From the NCBI RefSeq assembly GCF_009268105.1, contig NZ_VWXM01000004.1, positions 1 through 37,958 of the forward strand: a DNA stretch of 37,958 bases, in the 5' to 3' direction. Source of the stretch: Candidatus Phytoplasma sacchari. GTDB taxonomy: Bacteria; Bacillota_I; Bacilli_A; Acholeplasmatales; Acholeplasmataceae. Position numbers and translations under genes: made by a program. The notes under the pieces were generated by a model, which had not been told where the DNA came from, made no database searches, and saw only the letters and a list, made by a program, of their open reading frames with translations. Position 1 is the stretch's first letter. The number at the start of each line of letters is the position of its first letter. Below are positions 1-9,434 of this stretch, one piece after another.

Positions 1-54
1 ATCATCAAATAATAATATTAAAAAAAATAACGAAAGGAAGAAAATAAAATTATT

Positions 55-1554
55 ATGAATTTTTTAAGCATTCAAAAAGTAAATAAAATATTTATCAATA
101 AAAATAATCACAAAGGATTCGCTTTAAAGAACATAAATTTAAATTTTTCCTCTTCTGGTTTAATTTGTATAGTAGGTAAAACTGGTTCTGGAAAAACAAC
201 TTTTTTAAATTTATTAAGCGGGTTTGAATCTTATGATTCAGGAAAAATTTTAATAAATGGTATTGAAAATAATAATCTAATTGAAAATAAAATAAACAAT
301 TATCGTAGTCGTATATTAGGAATGGTTTTTCAAGAATCTTGTTTATTTGCTACTTTAAATATACAAGATAATATTACTTTGCCCTTAGAATTAAGAGGAG
401 AATCTTGGAATACTGAAAAAATGGATCATTTATTAGAAGAATTGGAAATTGCAAATTTAAAAGAACAGAAAGTGATTTATACCTCAGGAGGAGAAAAACA
501 ACGAATTTCTTTATGTCGTACTATTTTTAAAAATCCTTATTTTTTTTTAGTGGATGAACCTACTGGCAATTTAGATTTCGAAACAAGTATAAAAATTTTT
601 AAAATTTTAAAAAAAATATCTGAAAAAAAATTAGTTATTATCATAACCCATGATTTATTAAGTGCATATACTTATGCTGATCGTATTATTGAATTCTCCA
701 ATGGCGAAGTAATATCTGATTTGTCTAAAAAAAAAATTAAGAATGATGAAACAATCCGAAATACAAATTATAATTTATCCAGTGTTAGTGATTTGGTGAA
801 AATATTCAAAAAAAATTTTGATTTAACTGAAAAAAATGAATTAAAATTTGAAAGAGCTCATTTAAATAATTCAGAAATGAATAAAAACAATCCCTCATCT
901 CTGAATTCCCTTTTGTTAAAAAAACAATTTCCTTTAACTTTAAAAATTATTTTTAAAATCTTTAAAGAAAATAAAAAAAGTTTATTTATAAAATTTTATT
1001 TTGGTATTATAGCATTATTTTGTTCATGGTGTATGACTAATAGTTTTTCATCATTTCACAAAGCAATAGTAATTTTAATTAAAAATAAAAAATTATCATA
1101 TATTTCCAATAATTATTTTATTATAATATCGTTAATCTCTAGTCTTATATTATATATTATATCCTCTTTAATCATATGTTATAGTCAATTTGTGCAACAT
1201 TTTTTTAAATCAGAAGAAAAAAATATATCAATTTTAAAATATTTAGGCGTTTCCAGTCAAAATATTAGAAAAATTTTTTATTCAAAAAATTTGTTGAGTT
1301 GGTTAACAACCCTTTTGGTTTTATTTTTATTTTTTGTCTTGTTCTGCTTCCAAAAAATAGTATCATCAGAATGGACAAAAATATTAAAGTGGTTTTCTAT
1401 TTTTAATGGAGAATTAACGATAAAAGAAGTTTTTAATATTTTTTTATTGAATTATTTTTTATGTTTTATATTTTTTATTATTCCAACCATAATAATTATA
1501 AAATTAAAAATAAAAAAATGGTATAATCAAAAAAATATAAAATTCATTAATTAA
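55..1554 (+). CDS. ABC transporter, ATPase fused to FtsX/MacB-like permease
   Basis: Predicted ATP-driven membrane protein with ATPase and permease in one 499-residue chain. Visible in the ATPase half: Walker A GKTGSGKTT (residues 41-49), signature SGGEKQR (144-150), Walker B FFLVDEPTGNLD (163-174) and the H-loop His in ITHD (199). A charged linker runs to about residue 300. Four hydrophobic segments follow (about 311-330, 353-378, 412-432, 462-483). KNISILKYLGVS (389-400) resembles the cytoplasmic coupling segment of FtsX-like permeases. MacB-type proteins have the same ATPase-then-permease order, but usually a large extracytoplasmic domain between TM1 and TM2; here only about 20 residues separate them. 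An AAAGGAAG-like ribosome site precedes the ATG by about 15 nt. The substrate is unknown; lipoprotein or peptide export are family-based possibilities. The fold call is firm, the function is not. Confidence 0.85.
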   Translation: MNFLSIQKVNKIFINKNNHKGFALKNINLNFSSSGLICIVGKTGSGKTTFLNLLSGFESYDSGKILINGIENNNLIENKINNYRSRILGMVFQESCLFATLNIQDNITLPLELRGESWNTEKMDHLLEELEIANLKEQKVIYTSGGEKQRISLCRTIFKNPYFFLVDEPTGNLDFETSIKIFKILKKISEKKLVIIITHDLLSAYTYADRIIEFSNGEVISDLSKKKIKNDETIRNTNYNLSSVSDLVKIFKKNFDLTEKNELKFERAHLNNSEMNKNNPSSLNSLLLKKQFPLTLKIIFKIFKENKKSLFIKFYFGIIALFCSWCMTNSFSSFHKAIVILIKNKKLSYISNNYFIIISLISSLILYIISSLIICYSQFVQHFFKSEEKNISILKYLGVSSQNIRKIFYSKNLLSWLTTLLVLFLFFVLFCFQKIVSSEWTKILKWFSIFNGELTIKEVFNIFLLNYFLCFIFFIIPTIIIIKLKIKKWYNQKNIKFIN

Positions 1555-2001
1555 TGATGTCATCCATAATTAAAATTTTAATAAAATTAAAGAAATCTTC
1601 TTTTTAATCAGTCTTAGTTCATAGAAAAGACTAAACATCAATAAAAAATTAGTTCTTTTTCTTATTTTTAGCTAATAAATATTTCATTTTATTATCGTAA
1701 TTTTTTATTAAATTTTTAAAAAATTAAAAAAGTATTTCGAATAATTTATAAAATCTATTTTTTATTAATATTTCCATGAAAAATTAAATTAAACTATTTT
1801 TTTGGCTAAAAAACAGTAATTAATTATTTTTATACAAAAAATTATATTTTTTTAATTATTTTTTTATTTTATGTATACAATATTTAAAAAAAATATAAAA
1901 TTCTCATTTTTTTTTATATTTATAAAAATAAATAAAATTGTTATTTTAAAATATTGATTGTTAAAAAATTTATTTTAAATTTTAATTAGAAAGTCATAAA
2001 A
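1555..2001. other. Noncoding AT-rich spacer
   Basis: About 450 bases with no convincing gene. The only structure seen is a weak 6-bp inverted repeat, AGTCTT (1610-1615) and AAGACT (1627-1632), shortly after the ABC gene. It has no clear T tract, so a terminator is only a guess. The promoter of the following small gene should lie near the right end. TTGTTA (1958-1963) followed 17 bases later by TTTAAT is possible but carries little weight at this base composition. AGAAAG just before position 1995 may be that gene's ribosome site. Confidence 0.4.
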
Positions 2002-2454
2002 ATGAAAATATTAAAAAATTATAAAAAAATAAAATTTAATTTCAATTTTTTTCTAATATATTTTCTGTATATTTTAATATTTATTTTCAAATACAATTTA
2101 GTTTTTGCTATAACAAATTATTCAATTAAAAAAACAAATTCTTTTAATCAATTAATAAATTGTTCATTAAAAAAAATGAAAAATTTAGAAATTAATATGG
2201 AATCTTTATCAGAAGAACAAATTTTAATTGAAGAGGAATTAAAAAAATTAGAAGAACATATATTTTATTTAAAAATGATAATAAAAAAAGAAATGTCAAA
2301 AGAAATCAAAAATTCGATAGAATTAAAAATATTTATTTTACAAGAAAAAAAAAGTTTTTATAAAAAAAAAATTCTAAACATAATGATAAAAAAAATAGAA
2401 TTAAAAACAAAAGTTAACAAATATTTAAAAATATTTGATAATAAAAAAAATTAA
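2002..2454 (+). CDS. Putative exported coiled-coil protein (candidate effector)
   Basis: A 150-residue protein I cannot assign to a family. It has a basic N-terminus, a long hydrophobic stretch (about 15-35) and a plausible signal peptidase I site after VFA (36). That leaves a mature part of about 114 residues. The mature part has no hydrophobic segment and is rich in Lys, Glu, Leu and Ile with heptad-like spacing, for example SLSEEQILIEEELKKLEEHI and later helices, so a two- or three-helix coiled coil is likely. Phytoplasma effectors such as the phyllogens (SAP54/PHYL1) are small Sec-exported helical proteins. The architecture fits that class, but no specific homology is claimed and the signal does not look like the canonical SVM leader. 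The gene stands alone between long noncoding regions, so it is probably monocistronic. Confidence 0.6.
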   Translation: MKILKNYKKIKFNFNFFLIYFLYILIFIFKYNLVFAITNYSIKKTNSFNQLINCSLKKMKNLEINMESLSEEQILIEEELKKLEEHIFYLKMIIKKEMSKEIKNSIELKIFILQEKKSFYKKKILNIMIKKIELKTKVNKYLKIFDNKKN

Positions 2455-3172
2455 AATAATTTTTATATTTTTTTTAATAAATTGTCTTTTAATAAAAAAT
2501 ATAGACAAAAATAAAGTATTTTAAAAAATGAAAAAAATTTATATTTAATTTAGTAATTTGATTATATATATAAATAAAAAAAATAATCATAATATATAAA
2601 AAAATATTAATAAATAGAGATTATTTAATTAATTTTTATTAATTTAAAAATTTAAATAAAAAATAAAAATAATTGATTTTCGATTGAAACATTTTTTAAA
2701 ATTTGATTATATATCGATATTAAGTACGCTAATATATTAATATTTTTTTATTTATATTCTTTTTTTAAAAATTTTGAATAATAATTTATTTTATAATTTA
2801 ATAAAAATAATTAATAATTAATTAAATATATTTTTTATATTTTAAATATTTTTTAAAAAAATTTCTTTATATTCCGAATTAAAGTTGTTAATTAAAAAAA
2901 TGTCTAAAAAATAATCTATTTTTTGTACATATATAATTAATAATAAATATAATAATGATATTCAAAATTAAGCAATATTGATCAAACCAAATTAAAAGTA
3001 TTTAATTATTATGTTATAATTAGTTAAAAGTGATTTTTATTTTTTTATTTTTATATTTACTGTAATGAATAGTAGATATTTTAGTCGGAATATTTCATTT
3101 ATAGTTTTTTGTTTTTAATAATTTTATCTTTGTTTTATTTTGTATTTTTAATTTTTTTTGAAAGGTTATGTA
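2455..3172. other. Long noncoding AT-rich region upstream of secA
   Basis: About 720 bases with no credible gene on either strand: frames are short and lack ribosome sites. A small inverted repeat, TTGTCT (2482-2487) and AGACAA (2503-2508), lies just after the exported-protein gene and may be the remains of a terminator. Near the right end is a good promoter candidate, described separately, followed by an untranslated leader of roughly 145 bases before secA. No riboswitch class was recognised. Confidence 0.4.
2992..3020 (+). promoter_or_regulatory. Candidate secA promoter with extended -10
   Basis: TTAAAA (2992-2997), a 17-base spacer, then TATAAT (3015-3020) preceded by TG one base away (TGTTATAAT). 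The perfect -10 with the extended TG element stands out even in AT-rich sequence. The -35 is weak. Transcription would start near 3027, giving secA a long leader. Inferred from pattern and position only. Confidence 0.45.
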
Positions 3173-5683
3173 ATGAAATTGAATTTTATAAAAAAAATAT
3201 TCGATTATTTTAAAAAAATTTTTAATTCTTCTCATCGTTATTTAAAAAAAATAAAAAAAAAAGCCGATCAAATAGAAAAATTGAGTCAAGAATATCAAAA
3301 AATTAAAAATGAAGAATTTCCCCAAAAAACTAATAAATTAAAAAAACTTTTTAAAGAAGGTTATAGTTTAGATTCTTTATTAATCCAGGCTTTTGCCTTA
3401 GCTAAAGAAGCATCTCGAAGAGTGACTGGTCTTGATCCTTATTATGTTCAAATTTTAGGAGCTATTGCATTGCATGAAGGCCAAATTGCAGAAATGAAGA
3501 CAGGAGAAGGAAAAACTTTAACTTCTGTTATGCCAGCTTATTTAAATGCATTAAGTGGTGAAAGTGTTCATATTGTAACTGTGAATGAATATTTAGCTCA
3601 AAGAGAAGCTAAAGGTATTATTAGCGAAATTTTTATTTTTTTAGGACTTACAGTAGGTTTAAATATTAAAGAATATAATATAGAAGAAAAACAAAAAGCT
3701 TATAATTGCGATATTCTTTATACTACAAACAGCGAAATAGGATTTGATTATTTGAGAGATAATATTGAAAAAAAAGAATCTAATTTATTAATGAAGAGAG
3801 ATTATAATTATGTTATTATCGATGAAGTAGATTCAGTATTAATAGACGAAGCTAGAACTCCTTTAATAATTTCAAGTTATGCTAAAAAAGAAAAAAAGTT
3901 TTATATGGATGCTAATCGTTTTGCTAAAATTTTAAAACCTCATCATTATATTATTGATTTAGAAGCTAATAGTATTGAATTGACAGAAGAAGGGATAAAA
4001 AAAGGTGAAAACTTTTTCAAAATTCCTAATTTATATGATAGCAATAATATTGTTTTATTGCATTGTATAAAAAATGCTTTAAAGGCCCATTTTATTATGA
4101 ATAAAAATAAAGATTATTTAGTATATAAAAATAATGTTTTGATAATAGATCAATTTACAGGAAGAACACTAGAAGGAAGACAGTTTAGTGATGGATTACA
4201 TCAAGCATTAGAAGCTAAAGAAGGTTGTATTATCAAAGAAGAAACAGAAATTGCTGCAACTATAACTTATCAAAATTTTTTTAGAATTTATAAAAAAATT
4301 TCAGGTATGACTGGTACAGCTAAAACCGAAGAAAAAGAATTTAAAGACATATATAAAATAAAAGTTATTGAAATTCCTACTAATAAACCAATGATTAGAA
4401 AAGATGAACCAGATTTTGTTTTTTCTACTCTTAAAGAAAAATGGAATGCTTTAATCCAAGATATAGAAACAAGACATGAAAAAGGGCAACCTATTTTAAT
4501 TGGTACAATTACTGTAGAAGTATCTGAACAAATATCTAAAATTTTAAAAAAAAAAAGAATATCGCATGAAGTTCTAAATGCTAAAAATAATTACAAAGAA
4601 GCAGAAATAATTTCAAAAGCTGGCCAAAAAGGTTCTATAACTATAGCTACTAATATGGCTGGGCGTGGTACAGATATTAAATTAGGTGAGGGAGTTGTAG
4701 AATTAGGAGGATTAGCTGTTTTAGGGACAGAAAGACATGAATCTAGAAGAATAGATAACCAATTAAGAGGTAGAGCAGGTAGACAGGGAGATCCTGGATT
4801 TTCCCGTTTTTTTGTTTCTGGAGAAGATGATTTAGCACAAAGATTTGGAGGAAACAAAATCAAAAAATTAATTACTTTATTAAAAAATTCCAAAAATAAA
4901 AATGAAAATGTTTCTTCTAGTTTTTTAACCAATTTTTTCACTAATTTACAAAAAAAAATTGAATCTTCTAATTTTGAACAAAGAAAATTAATTTTACAAT
5001 TTGATTCTGTTTTAGGTTTACAAAGAGAAATTATTTATAAACAGAGAAAAGATATTATCAGATCCGATAACGCAGATAAATTGGTATTTGATTTAATAAA
5101 AAAAATAATAAACGATGAAATTGAATATTTTATAGATAATAGAATTAATCAAAAAGACGAACAAAAATATATTAAATTGATTAATTATTTTGAAAGTTTA
5201 TTTTTCGACAAAAATACTTTTTGTTTAAAAGAATTTGAAAATTTAAATAAACTAGATAAAAAATTATTTAAAGAAGAATGTAAAAAAATAATTCAAGCAA
5301 AATTAGAAATAATTTTAAAAGTTTATAATAATGATAATAATAATTATTCAGATATATTAAAAAATATCATGTTAAAAAATATTGATTTTCACTTTCAGCG
5401 TCATATTTTTGATATGAATATTCTTCGTAAAAATATAAATTTTGTAAGTTATGGACAACAGAATTCTTTAGTTATTTATCAAAATGAAGGTAAAAAAATT
5501 TTTAACAAAATGATTGGAAATATTTCTGTAGATATTACACGTACTATTTTAAGATTTTTTTCACTAGAAAATAAAACATCAATATTTTTAGATAAAGAAC
5601 AAAAAATAAAAAATTTTTCAAAACTTTCTCACAATAACAATAATAAAAAAATAGTAAAAAAAAGAAAAAAACCTTGGGATTAA
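3173..5683 (+). CDS. secA: Preprotein translocase ATPase SecA
   Basis: Motor ATPase that drives unfolded preproteins through SecYEG; in phytoplasmas it is the route for secreted effectors and immunodominant membrane proteins. Visible: Walker A MKTGEGKT (about residues 108-115), the DEAD-type segment [16 protein letters not shown], the SecA signature [10 protein letters not shown], and helicase motifs V-VI ([25 protein letters not shown]). The protein ends in a Lys-rich tail, KKRKKPWD, without the C-terminal zinc-binding motif used for SecB. The open frame extends back to a TTG at 3158. I prefer the ATG at 3173 because GAAAGG (3160-3165) lies 7 bases before it and the protein then begins [10 protein letters not shown]. 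That gives 836 residues, normal for Firmicute SecA. It probably starts the transcript that continues into prfB. Confidence 0.97.
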   Translation: MKLNFIKKIFDYFKKIFNSSHRYLKKIKKKADQIEKLSQEYQKIKNEEFPQKTNKLKKLFKEGYSLDSLLIQAFALAKEASRRVTGLDPYYVQILGAIALHEGQIAEMKTGEGKTLTSVMPAYLNALSGESVHIVTVNEYLAQREAKGIISEIFIFLGLTVGLNIKEYNIEEKQKAYNCDILYTTNSEIGFDYLRDNIEKKESNLLMKRDYNYVIIDEVDSVLIDEARTPLIISSYAKKEKKFYMDANRFAKILKPHHYIIDLEANSIELTEEGIKKGENFFKIPNLYDSNNIVLLHCIKNALKAHFIMNKNKDYLVYKNNVLIIDQFTGRTLEGRQFSDGLHQALEAKEGCIIKEETEIAATITYQNFFRIYKKISGMTGTAKTEEKEFKDIYKIKVIEIPTNKPMIRKDEPDFVFSTLKEKWNALIQDIETRHEKGQPILIGTITVEVSEQISKILKKKRISHEVLNAKNNYKEAEIISKAGQKGSITIATNMAGRGTDIKLGEGVVELGGLAVLGTERHESRRIDNQLRGRAGRQGDPGFSRFFVSGEDDLAQRFGGNKIKKLITLLKNSKNKNENVSSSFLTNFFTNLQKKIESSNFEQRKLILQFDSVLGLQREIIYKQRKDIIRSDNADKLVFDLIKKIINDEIEYFIDNRINQKDEQKYIKLINYFESLFFDKNTFCLKEFENLNKLDKKLFKEECKKIIQAKLEIILKVYNNDNNNYSDILKNIMLKNIDFHFQRHIFDMNILRKNINFVSYGQQNSLVIYQNEGKKIFNKMIGNISVDITRTILRFFSLENKTSIFLDKEQKIKNFSKLSHNNNNKKIVKKRKKPWD

Positions 5684-5722
5684 TTTTATTTTTTATGGTA
5701 AGGAGGTTATTATAATTAAATA

Positions 5723-6838
5723 GTGGAAAAATACGAAATTAATAAAATTCTAGAAAATATTAATATAACTTTATCTGTTTTAAAACAAAAAATAGATTTA
5801 AAAAAACAAAAAAAAGAAATAGATAAATTAAACAAATTAATGTTAGATGCTTCTTTTTGGAAAAATGATCATAAAAATATTAACAAAATAACTCAAAAAT
5901 TTTCTCAATTACAAAATCAATTAAAAAAATTCACAAATTTTGAAACAAAATATAATGAACTAAAATTATTATTAGAAGAATTAGAAGAAAAAGATCAAGA
6001 TTTTTTATGTTTGATCGAAGAATTGAAAGAATTACGTCAAGAAGTAAAAAAATTTGAAATAGAAATTATTTTAAATCAACCTTATGACCAAAATAACGCT
6101 ATTTTAATTTTACATCCTGGAGCAGGAGGGACTGAATCTCAAGATTGGTGTGAAAAATTATTTCGTATGTATCAAAAATATGCTCAAAAAAAAAATTTTA
6201 AAGTTCAAATTCTTCACTTTCAAGTAGGAGAAGAAGCAGGTTTAAAGAGTGTTAGTTTATTAATTCAAGGATCTTATGCTTATGGTTATCTAAAGGCTGA
6301 AAGAGGTATACACAGACTAGTAAGAATTTCTCCCTTCGATTCTAATTCTAAAAGGCATACTTCTTTTGCTTCATGCGAAGTTTTACCTGAAATTAATGAA
6401 GAAATTAAAATTAATATTAAAGATGAAGAATTAAGAATTGATGTTTTCAGAAGTAGCGGAGCTGGCGGTCAACATGTAAATACTACAGATTCTGCAGTTA
6501 GAATAACTCATTTACCAACTAATATAGTTGTTAATTGTCAAAATGAAAGAAGTCAAATTAAAAATAAAGAAAAAGCTTTACAAATTTTAAAAACTAAATT
6601 ATTAAATTTAGCTTTAGAAGAACAAAAAGATAATGAAAGAACTCTTAAGAAAGGACAAAAAGACATTAGTTGGGGTTCTCAGATAAGAAGTTATATTTTT
6701 CATCCTTATCAGATGGTTAAAGATCATCGTACTAATTTTGAGGTTTCTCAAATTGACTTGGTAATGGATGGATATTTTTTAGATGATTTCATCAATGCTT
6801 TCTTAATAAAAGAAAACAGTATTAACAATCATAAATAA
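5723..6838 (+). CDS. prfB: Peptide chain release factor 2
   Basis: RF2 recognises UGA and UAA stop codons and triggers peptide release. Visible: the recognition tripeptide SPF (203-205) in RLVRISPFDSNSK, typical of RF2 rather than RF1, and the catalytic GGQ (248-250) in SSGAGGQHVN. At 371 residues it is full length. Its presence agrees with UGA being used as a stop here. In many bacteria prfB needs a +1 frameshift at an in-frame UGA near codon 25. Here the N-terminal region runs through that point (LKQKIDLKKQ) in one frame with no TGA. The start is GTG; TAAGGAGG (5699-5706) is strong but 16 bases upstream, and an in-frame TAA at 5717 rules out an earlier start. It follows secA by 39 bases and is probably cotranscribed. 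Confidence 0.96.
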   Translation: MEKYEINKILENINITLSVLKQKIDLKKQKKEIDKLNKLMLDASFWKNDHKNINKITQKFSQLQNQLKKFTNFETKYNELKLLLEELEEKDQDFLCLIEELKELRQEVKKFEIEIILNQPYDQNNAILILHPGAGGTESQDWCEKLFRMYQKYAQKKNFKVQILHFQVGEEAGLKSVSLLIQGSYAYGYLKAERGIHRLVRISPFDSNSKRHTSFASCEVLPEINEEIKINIKDEELRIDVFRSSGAGGQHVNTTDSAVRITHLPTNIVVNCQNERSQIKNKEKALQILKTKLLNLALEEQKDNERTLKKGQKDISWGSQIRSYIFHPYQMVKDHRTNFEVSQIDLVMDGYFLDDFINAFLIKENSINNHK

Positions 6839-6873
6839 ATTATTCAACTAATATTTCGATAAAATTTTAAAAA

Positions 6874-7605
6874 ATGATAAAAAATAAAAAAATAAATAAT
6901 TGGTTTTTTCTGATTATTAATGATATTATTTTAGCTATGTGTATTTATTTTTTTACTTTAGGTATCAGGTTAAGTACAGGTGGTATAGATGGTTTTTCTG
7001 TTTTAACTTTGCAATTATTTCAATTATTTAATATTCAGATAGATAATTATACAAAAGAAATTATTATTATATTTTTAATGATTTTTTATAATTTATTATC
7101 TTTGATTATAGGTTATAAATTTTTTGGAAAAGATTTTTTTATAAAAACAGTTATTTTATTTTTAATTTTACATATTACAATATTTTTTTTATTTTTTATT
7201 TTTGGTCCAGCAGAAAATAATGTTTTATTAAAAATTATTTTTAAAAATAATTATTTAGCTAAAATGATTTTCGCTTCTTTAGTAAATGGTTTTTTTATAG
7301 GATTAACTTTAAGTAATATTATTCATATGGGTTATACTACAGGAGGCATGGATATTTTACAAAAAATTTTAAAAGATTTTTATAAAATTAATTTTATTAT
7401 TATTGTGTTTATAACGGATGGTTTAATAATAATTTTCTCTTCTTTATTTGAAAGTATAATAACTAATTATCAAAATAATAATTTTAATTATTCTATTTTT
7501 TTAACAGATTTGATAACTAGGTTAACTTGTTCTTTTTTATCTATTTTTATTATTGGTTATATTATAGAAAATAATATCTTTAAACTTAAAAAAATAAGTA
7601 AATAA
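6874..7605 (+). CDS. YitT/DUF161-family membrane protein
   Basis: A 243-residue integral membrane protein with about six hydrophobic segments (roughly 12-30, 62-82, 92-111, 130-150, 172-192, 213-232). The Gly-rich signature of the family occurs twice: STGGIDGFSVL (34-44) and YTTGGMDILQ (154-163). This suggests the internal duplication known for YitT (PF02588) proteins. The soluble C-terminal DUF2179 domain found in many relatives is absent. The biochemical role of the family is not established, and small-molecule transport is only a guess. No strong ribosome site is visible. Position between prfB and the NadE-like gene suggests operon membership but does not explain function. Confidence 0.8.
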   Translation: MIKNKKINNWFFLIINDIILAMCIYFFTLGIRLSTGGIDGFSVLTLQLFQLFNIQIDNYTKEIIIIFLMIFYNLLSLIIGYKFFGKDFFIKTVILFLILHITIFFLFFIFGPAENNVLLKIIFKNNYLAKMIFASLVNGFFIGLTLSNIIHMGYTTGGMDILQKILKDFYKINFIIIVFITDGLIIIFSSLFESIITNYQNNNFNYSIFLTDLITRLTCSFLSIFIIGYIIENNIFKLKKISK

Positions 7606-7668
7606 AAATAATTTTATTTGATATAGTTTTCAATTAACAATGGTTTAGAAAGGCTATATATACTATCT

Positions 7669-9417
7669 ATGTATAAAAATGGTTCTATTAAATTGGAATT
7701 ATCAAGTCCTAATTTGTATATTGGTAATCCTTTTAAAAATGCTGAAAGTATTATAAAGATACTAAAAAAAAGCAAAGCAAGTTTTGTCTTATTTGCTGAA
7801 TTATGTTTAAGTAGTTATACTGCTGGAGATTTATTTTTTGAAAACACTTTTTTAGAAGAAAATTTAAAAGCTTTAGATTTTATCATAAATAATAATAGTT
7901 TTGAAGGTGTTTATATTATTGGTATGCCTTTTTGTTTTGAATCATTAATATATAATGTAGCTGTAATTTTACAAAAAAATAAAATTTTAGGTATTGTACC
8001 TAAACAAACTATTCCTAATTATAAAGAATTTAGCGAAAAAAGGTGGTTTCAATCTGGAAAAAATGTTCAAACTAAATTTATTGATTTTTTAGGTCAAAAA
8101 GTTCCTTTTGGGAATATTTTGTTTATTAATCAAAAATTTGATATTATTTTTGGTGTTGAAATTTGTCAAGATTTATGGACAATCGAATCTCCTAGTGATT
8201 CATTAACATTAAATGGTGCTCATTTAATATTCAATTTATCTGCTTCTACAGAACATATAGGTAAATCCAAATTGAGAAAAATAGCCGTTCTAGATCATTC
8301 TAGAAAACAAATGGGAGGATATTTTTATACAAGTAGTGGTATTAGCGAAACATCTACTGATACTCTTTTTTCTAATCATAAAATAGCATCTGTTTTAGGA
8401 AAAATTATCGGTGAAAAAGATTTATTTAATGAGGATGTTAGTTTAATAGTAGATGTTTTTGTTGATGTTATTAAATATCAAAGAAGAATAGATACAACAT
8501 TAGGTGATCAAAAAATAGGTAAAGAAATTTATTTTTTAAAATCTTATTTTGATTTAATAGAAGTTGATGATTATATTTTTGAAAAAGATTTTAAGAAAAG
8601 ACCTTTTATTTCTAAAAATAATTTACATGAAGATTTAAAAATTGCTCATGTTATTCAACTTTTTTCTTTACAAAATAAACTATCTCAAATTCCAAATATA
8701 AAAATTTTTTTAATTATAACAGAAGAATTAAATGAATTTTTATCACTTCTAATGATTATTCAAATTTTTAAAAAAAACAAAAAAAATATTAAAGATTTGA
8801 ATGTTATTTTGAATAAAAAATTTTTTTCAGATAATAATTTATTTTTTTTATTAAAAAAATTTCTTATTAATCAAAATATAAATATTAATGATACGGATGA
8901 TGTTTTTATAAAAAAAGAAAAAAATAGTAAATTTCTTCTTTTAGAAAATTATAATCTATCTAATATAGCTATAGGACAAAAAATTAATAAAAATTTTAAT
9001 TATTATTGTTATTTTGATTTTTTTTATAATTTAAATATAGGTATTTCAAACACTTTTATGACAGAATTAATTTTATTTAATTTAAATAATGATAAAATTT
9101 TCATAGATAATGATTTAAAAAAAATATATTTAGATAAAATAAAAATTTTTCTTACAAATAATATATTAATTGAGGATTTTATTTTGTATCATTATTTAAA
9201 AAATAATTTTAACATAGACAAAATAGCTTTTTTGATAAAAAAAGTTTTTTTATTAAATAAAGAAACAAGCTCTGAAATAGTAAAAAAATATATGAAAGTT
9301 TTTTTTCAATCCCAACACAAAAGGCAATCAATTTCACCTGGTCCTAAGATTTTCGAATATAGTCTTTCTAACAGAATAGAACTAAAATTACCAGTTTATT
9401 TAGACAGAAAAGAATAA
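7669..9417 (+). CDS. nadE: NadE-like protein: intact glutaminase domain, degenerate NAD+ synthetase domain
   Basis: Glutamine-dependent NAD+ synthetases join an N-terminal nitrilase-type glutaminase to a C-terminal ATP-pyrophosphatase that amidates deamido-NAD. The N-terminal domain keeps its catalytic Glu44 (FAELCLSSYTAGDLF), Lys112 (VPKQTIPNYKEF) and Cys166 (GVEICQDLW), plus the typical ISETSTDTLFSNH region. In the C-terminal domain the expected SGGLDST loop is replaced by about TEELNEF (351-357). The later ENxxAR and GTGNKSE-type motifs are also unrecognisable. The family's C-terminal signature survives as KRQSISPGPK. The frame stays open for all 582 residues, so this is either functional divergence or a young pseudogene. 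The ribosome site AGAAAGG is about 15 bases before the ATG; the N-terminus aligns naturally with the family, which supports this start. Confidence 0.85.
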   Translation: MYKNGSIKLELSSPNLYIGNPFKNAESIIKILKKSKASFVLFAELCLSSYTAGDLFFENTFLEENLKALDFIINNNSFEGVYIIGMPFCFESLIYNVAVILQKNKILGIVPKQTIPNYKEFSEKRWFQSGKNVQTKFIDFLGQKVPFGNILFINQKFDIIFGVEICQDLWTIESPSDSLTLNGAHLIFNLSASTEHIGKSKLRKIAVLDHSRKQMGGYFYTSSGISETSTDTLFSNHKIASVLGKIIGEKDLFNEDVSLIVDVFVDVIKYQRRIDTTLGDQKIGKEIYFLKSYFDLIEVDDYIFEKDFKKRPFISKNNLHEDLKIAHVIQLFSLQNKLSQIPNIKIFLIITEELNEFLSLLMIIQIFKKNKKNIKDLNVILNKKFFSDNNLFFLLKKFLINQNININDTDDVFIKKEKNSKFLLLENYNLSNIAIGQKINKNFNYYCYFDFFYNLNIGISNTFMTELILFNLNNDKIFIDNDLKKIYLDKIKIFLTNNILIEDFILYHYLKNNFNIDKIAFLIKKVFLLNKETSSEIVKKYMKVFFQSQHKRQSISPGPKIFEYSLSNRIELKLPVYLDRKE

Positions 9418-9434
9418 AAACATAAGAAGAAAAA

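Noticed and set aside
2455..3172. Replication origin in the long AT-rich region
   Set aside because: No DnaA-box cluster (TTATCCACA-like) was seen, and no dnaA or dnaN gene is nearby.
4591..4941. Open frame on the minus strand inside secA
   Set aside because: It lies fully antisense to conserved SecA motifs, has no ribosome site and encodes no recognisable protein. The other minus-strand frames inside housekeeping genes (for example 15862-16194 and 20720-20929) were left out for the same reason.
5723..5830. Programmed +1 frameshift in prfB
   Set aside because: The frame is continuous through the usual site and contains no TGA.
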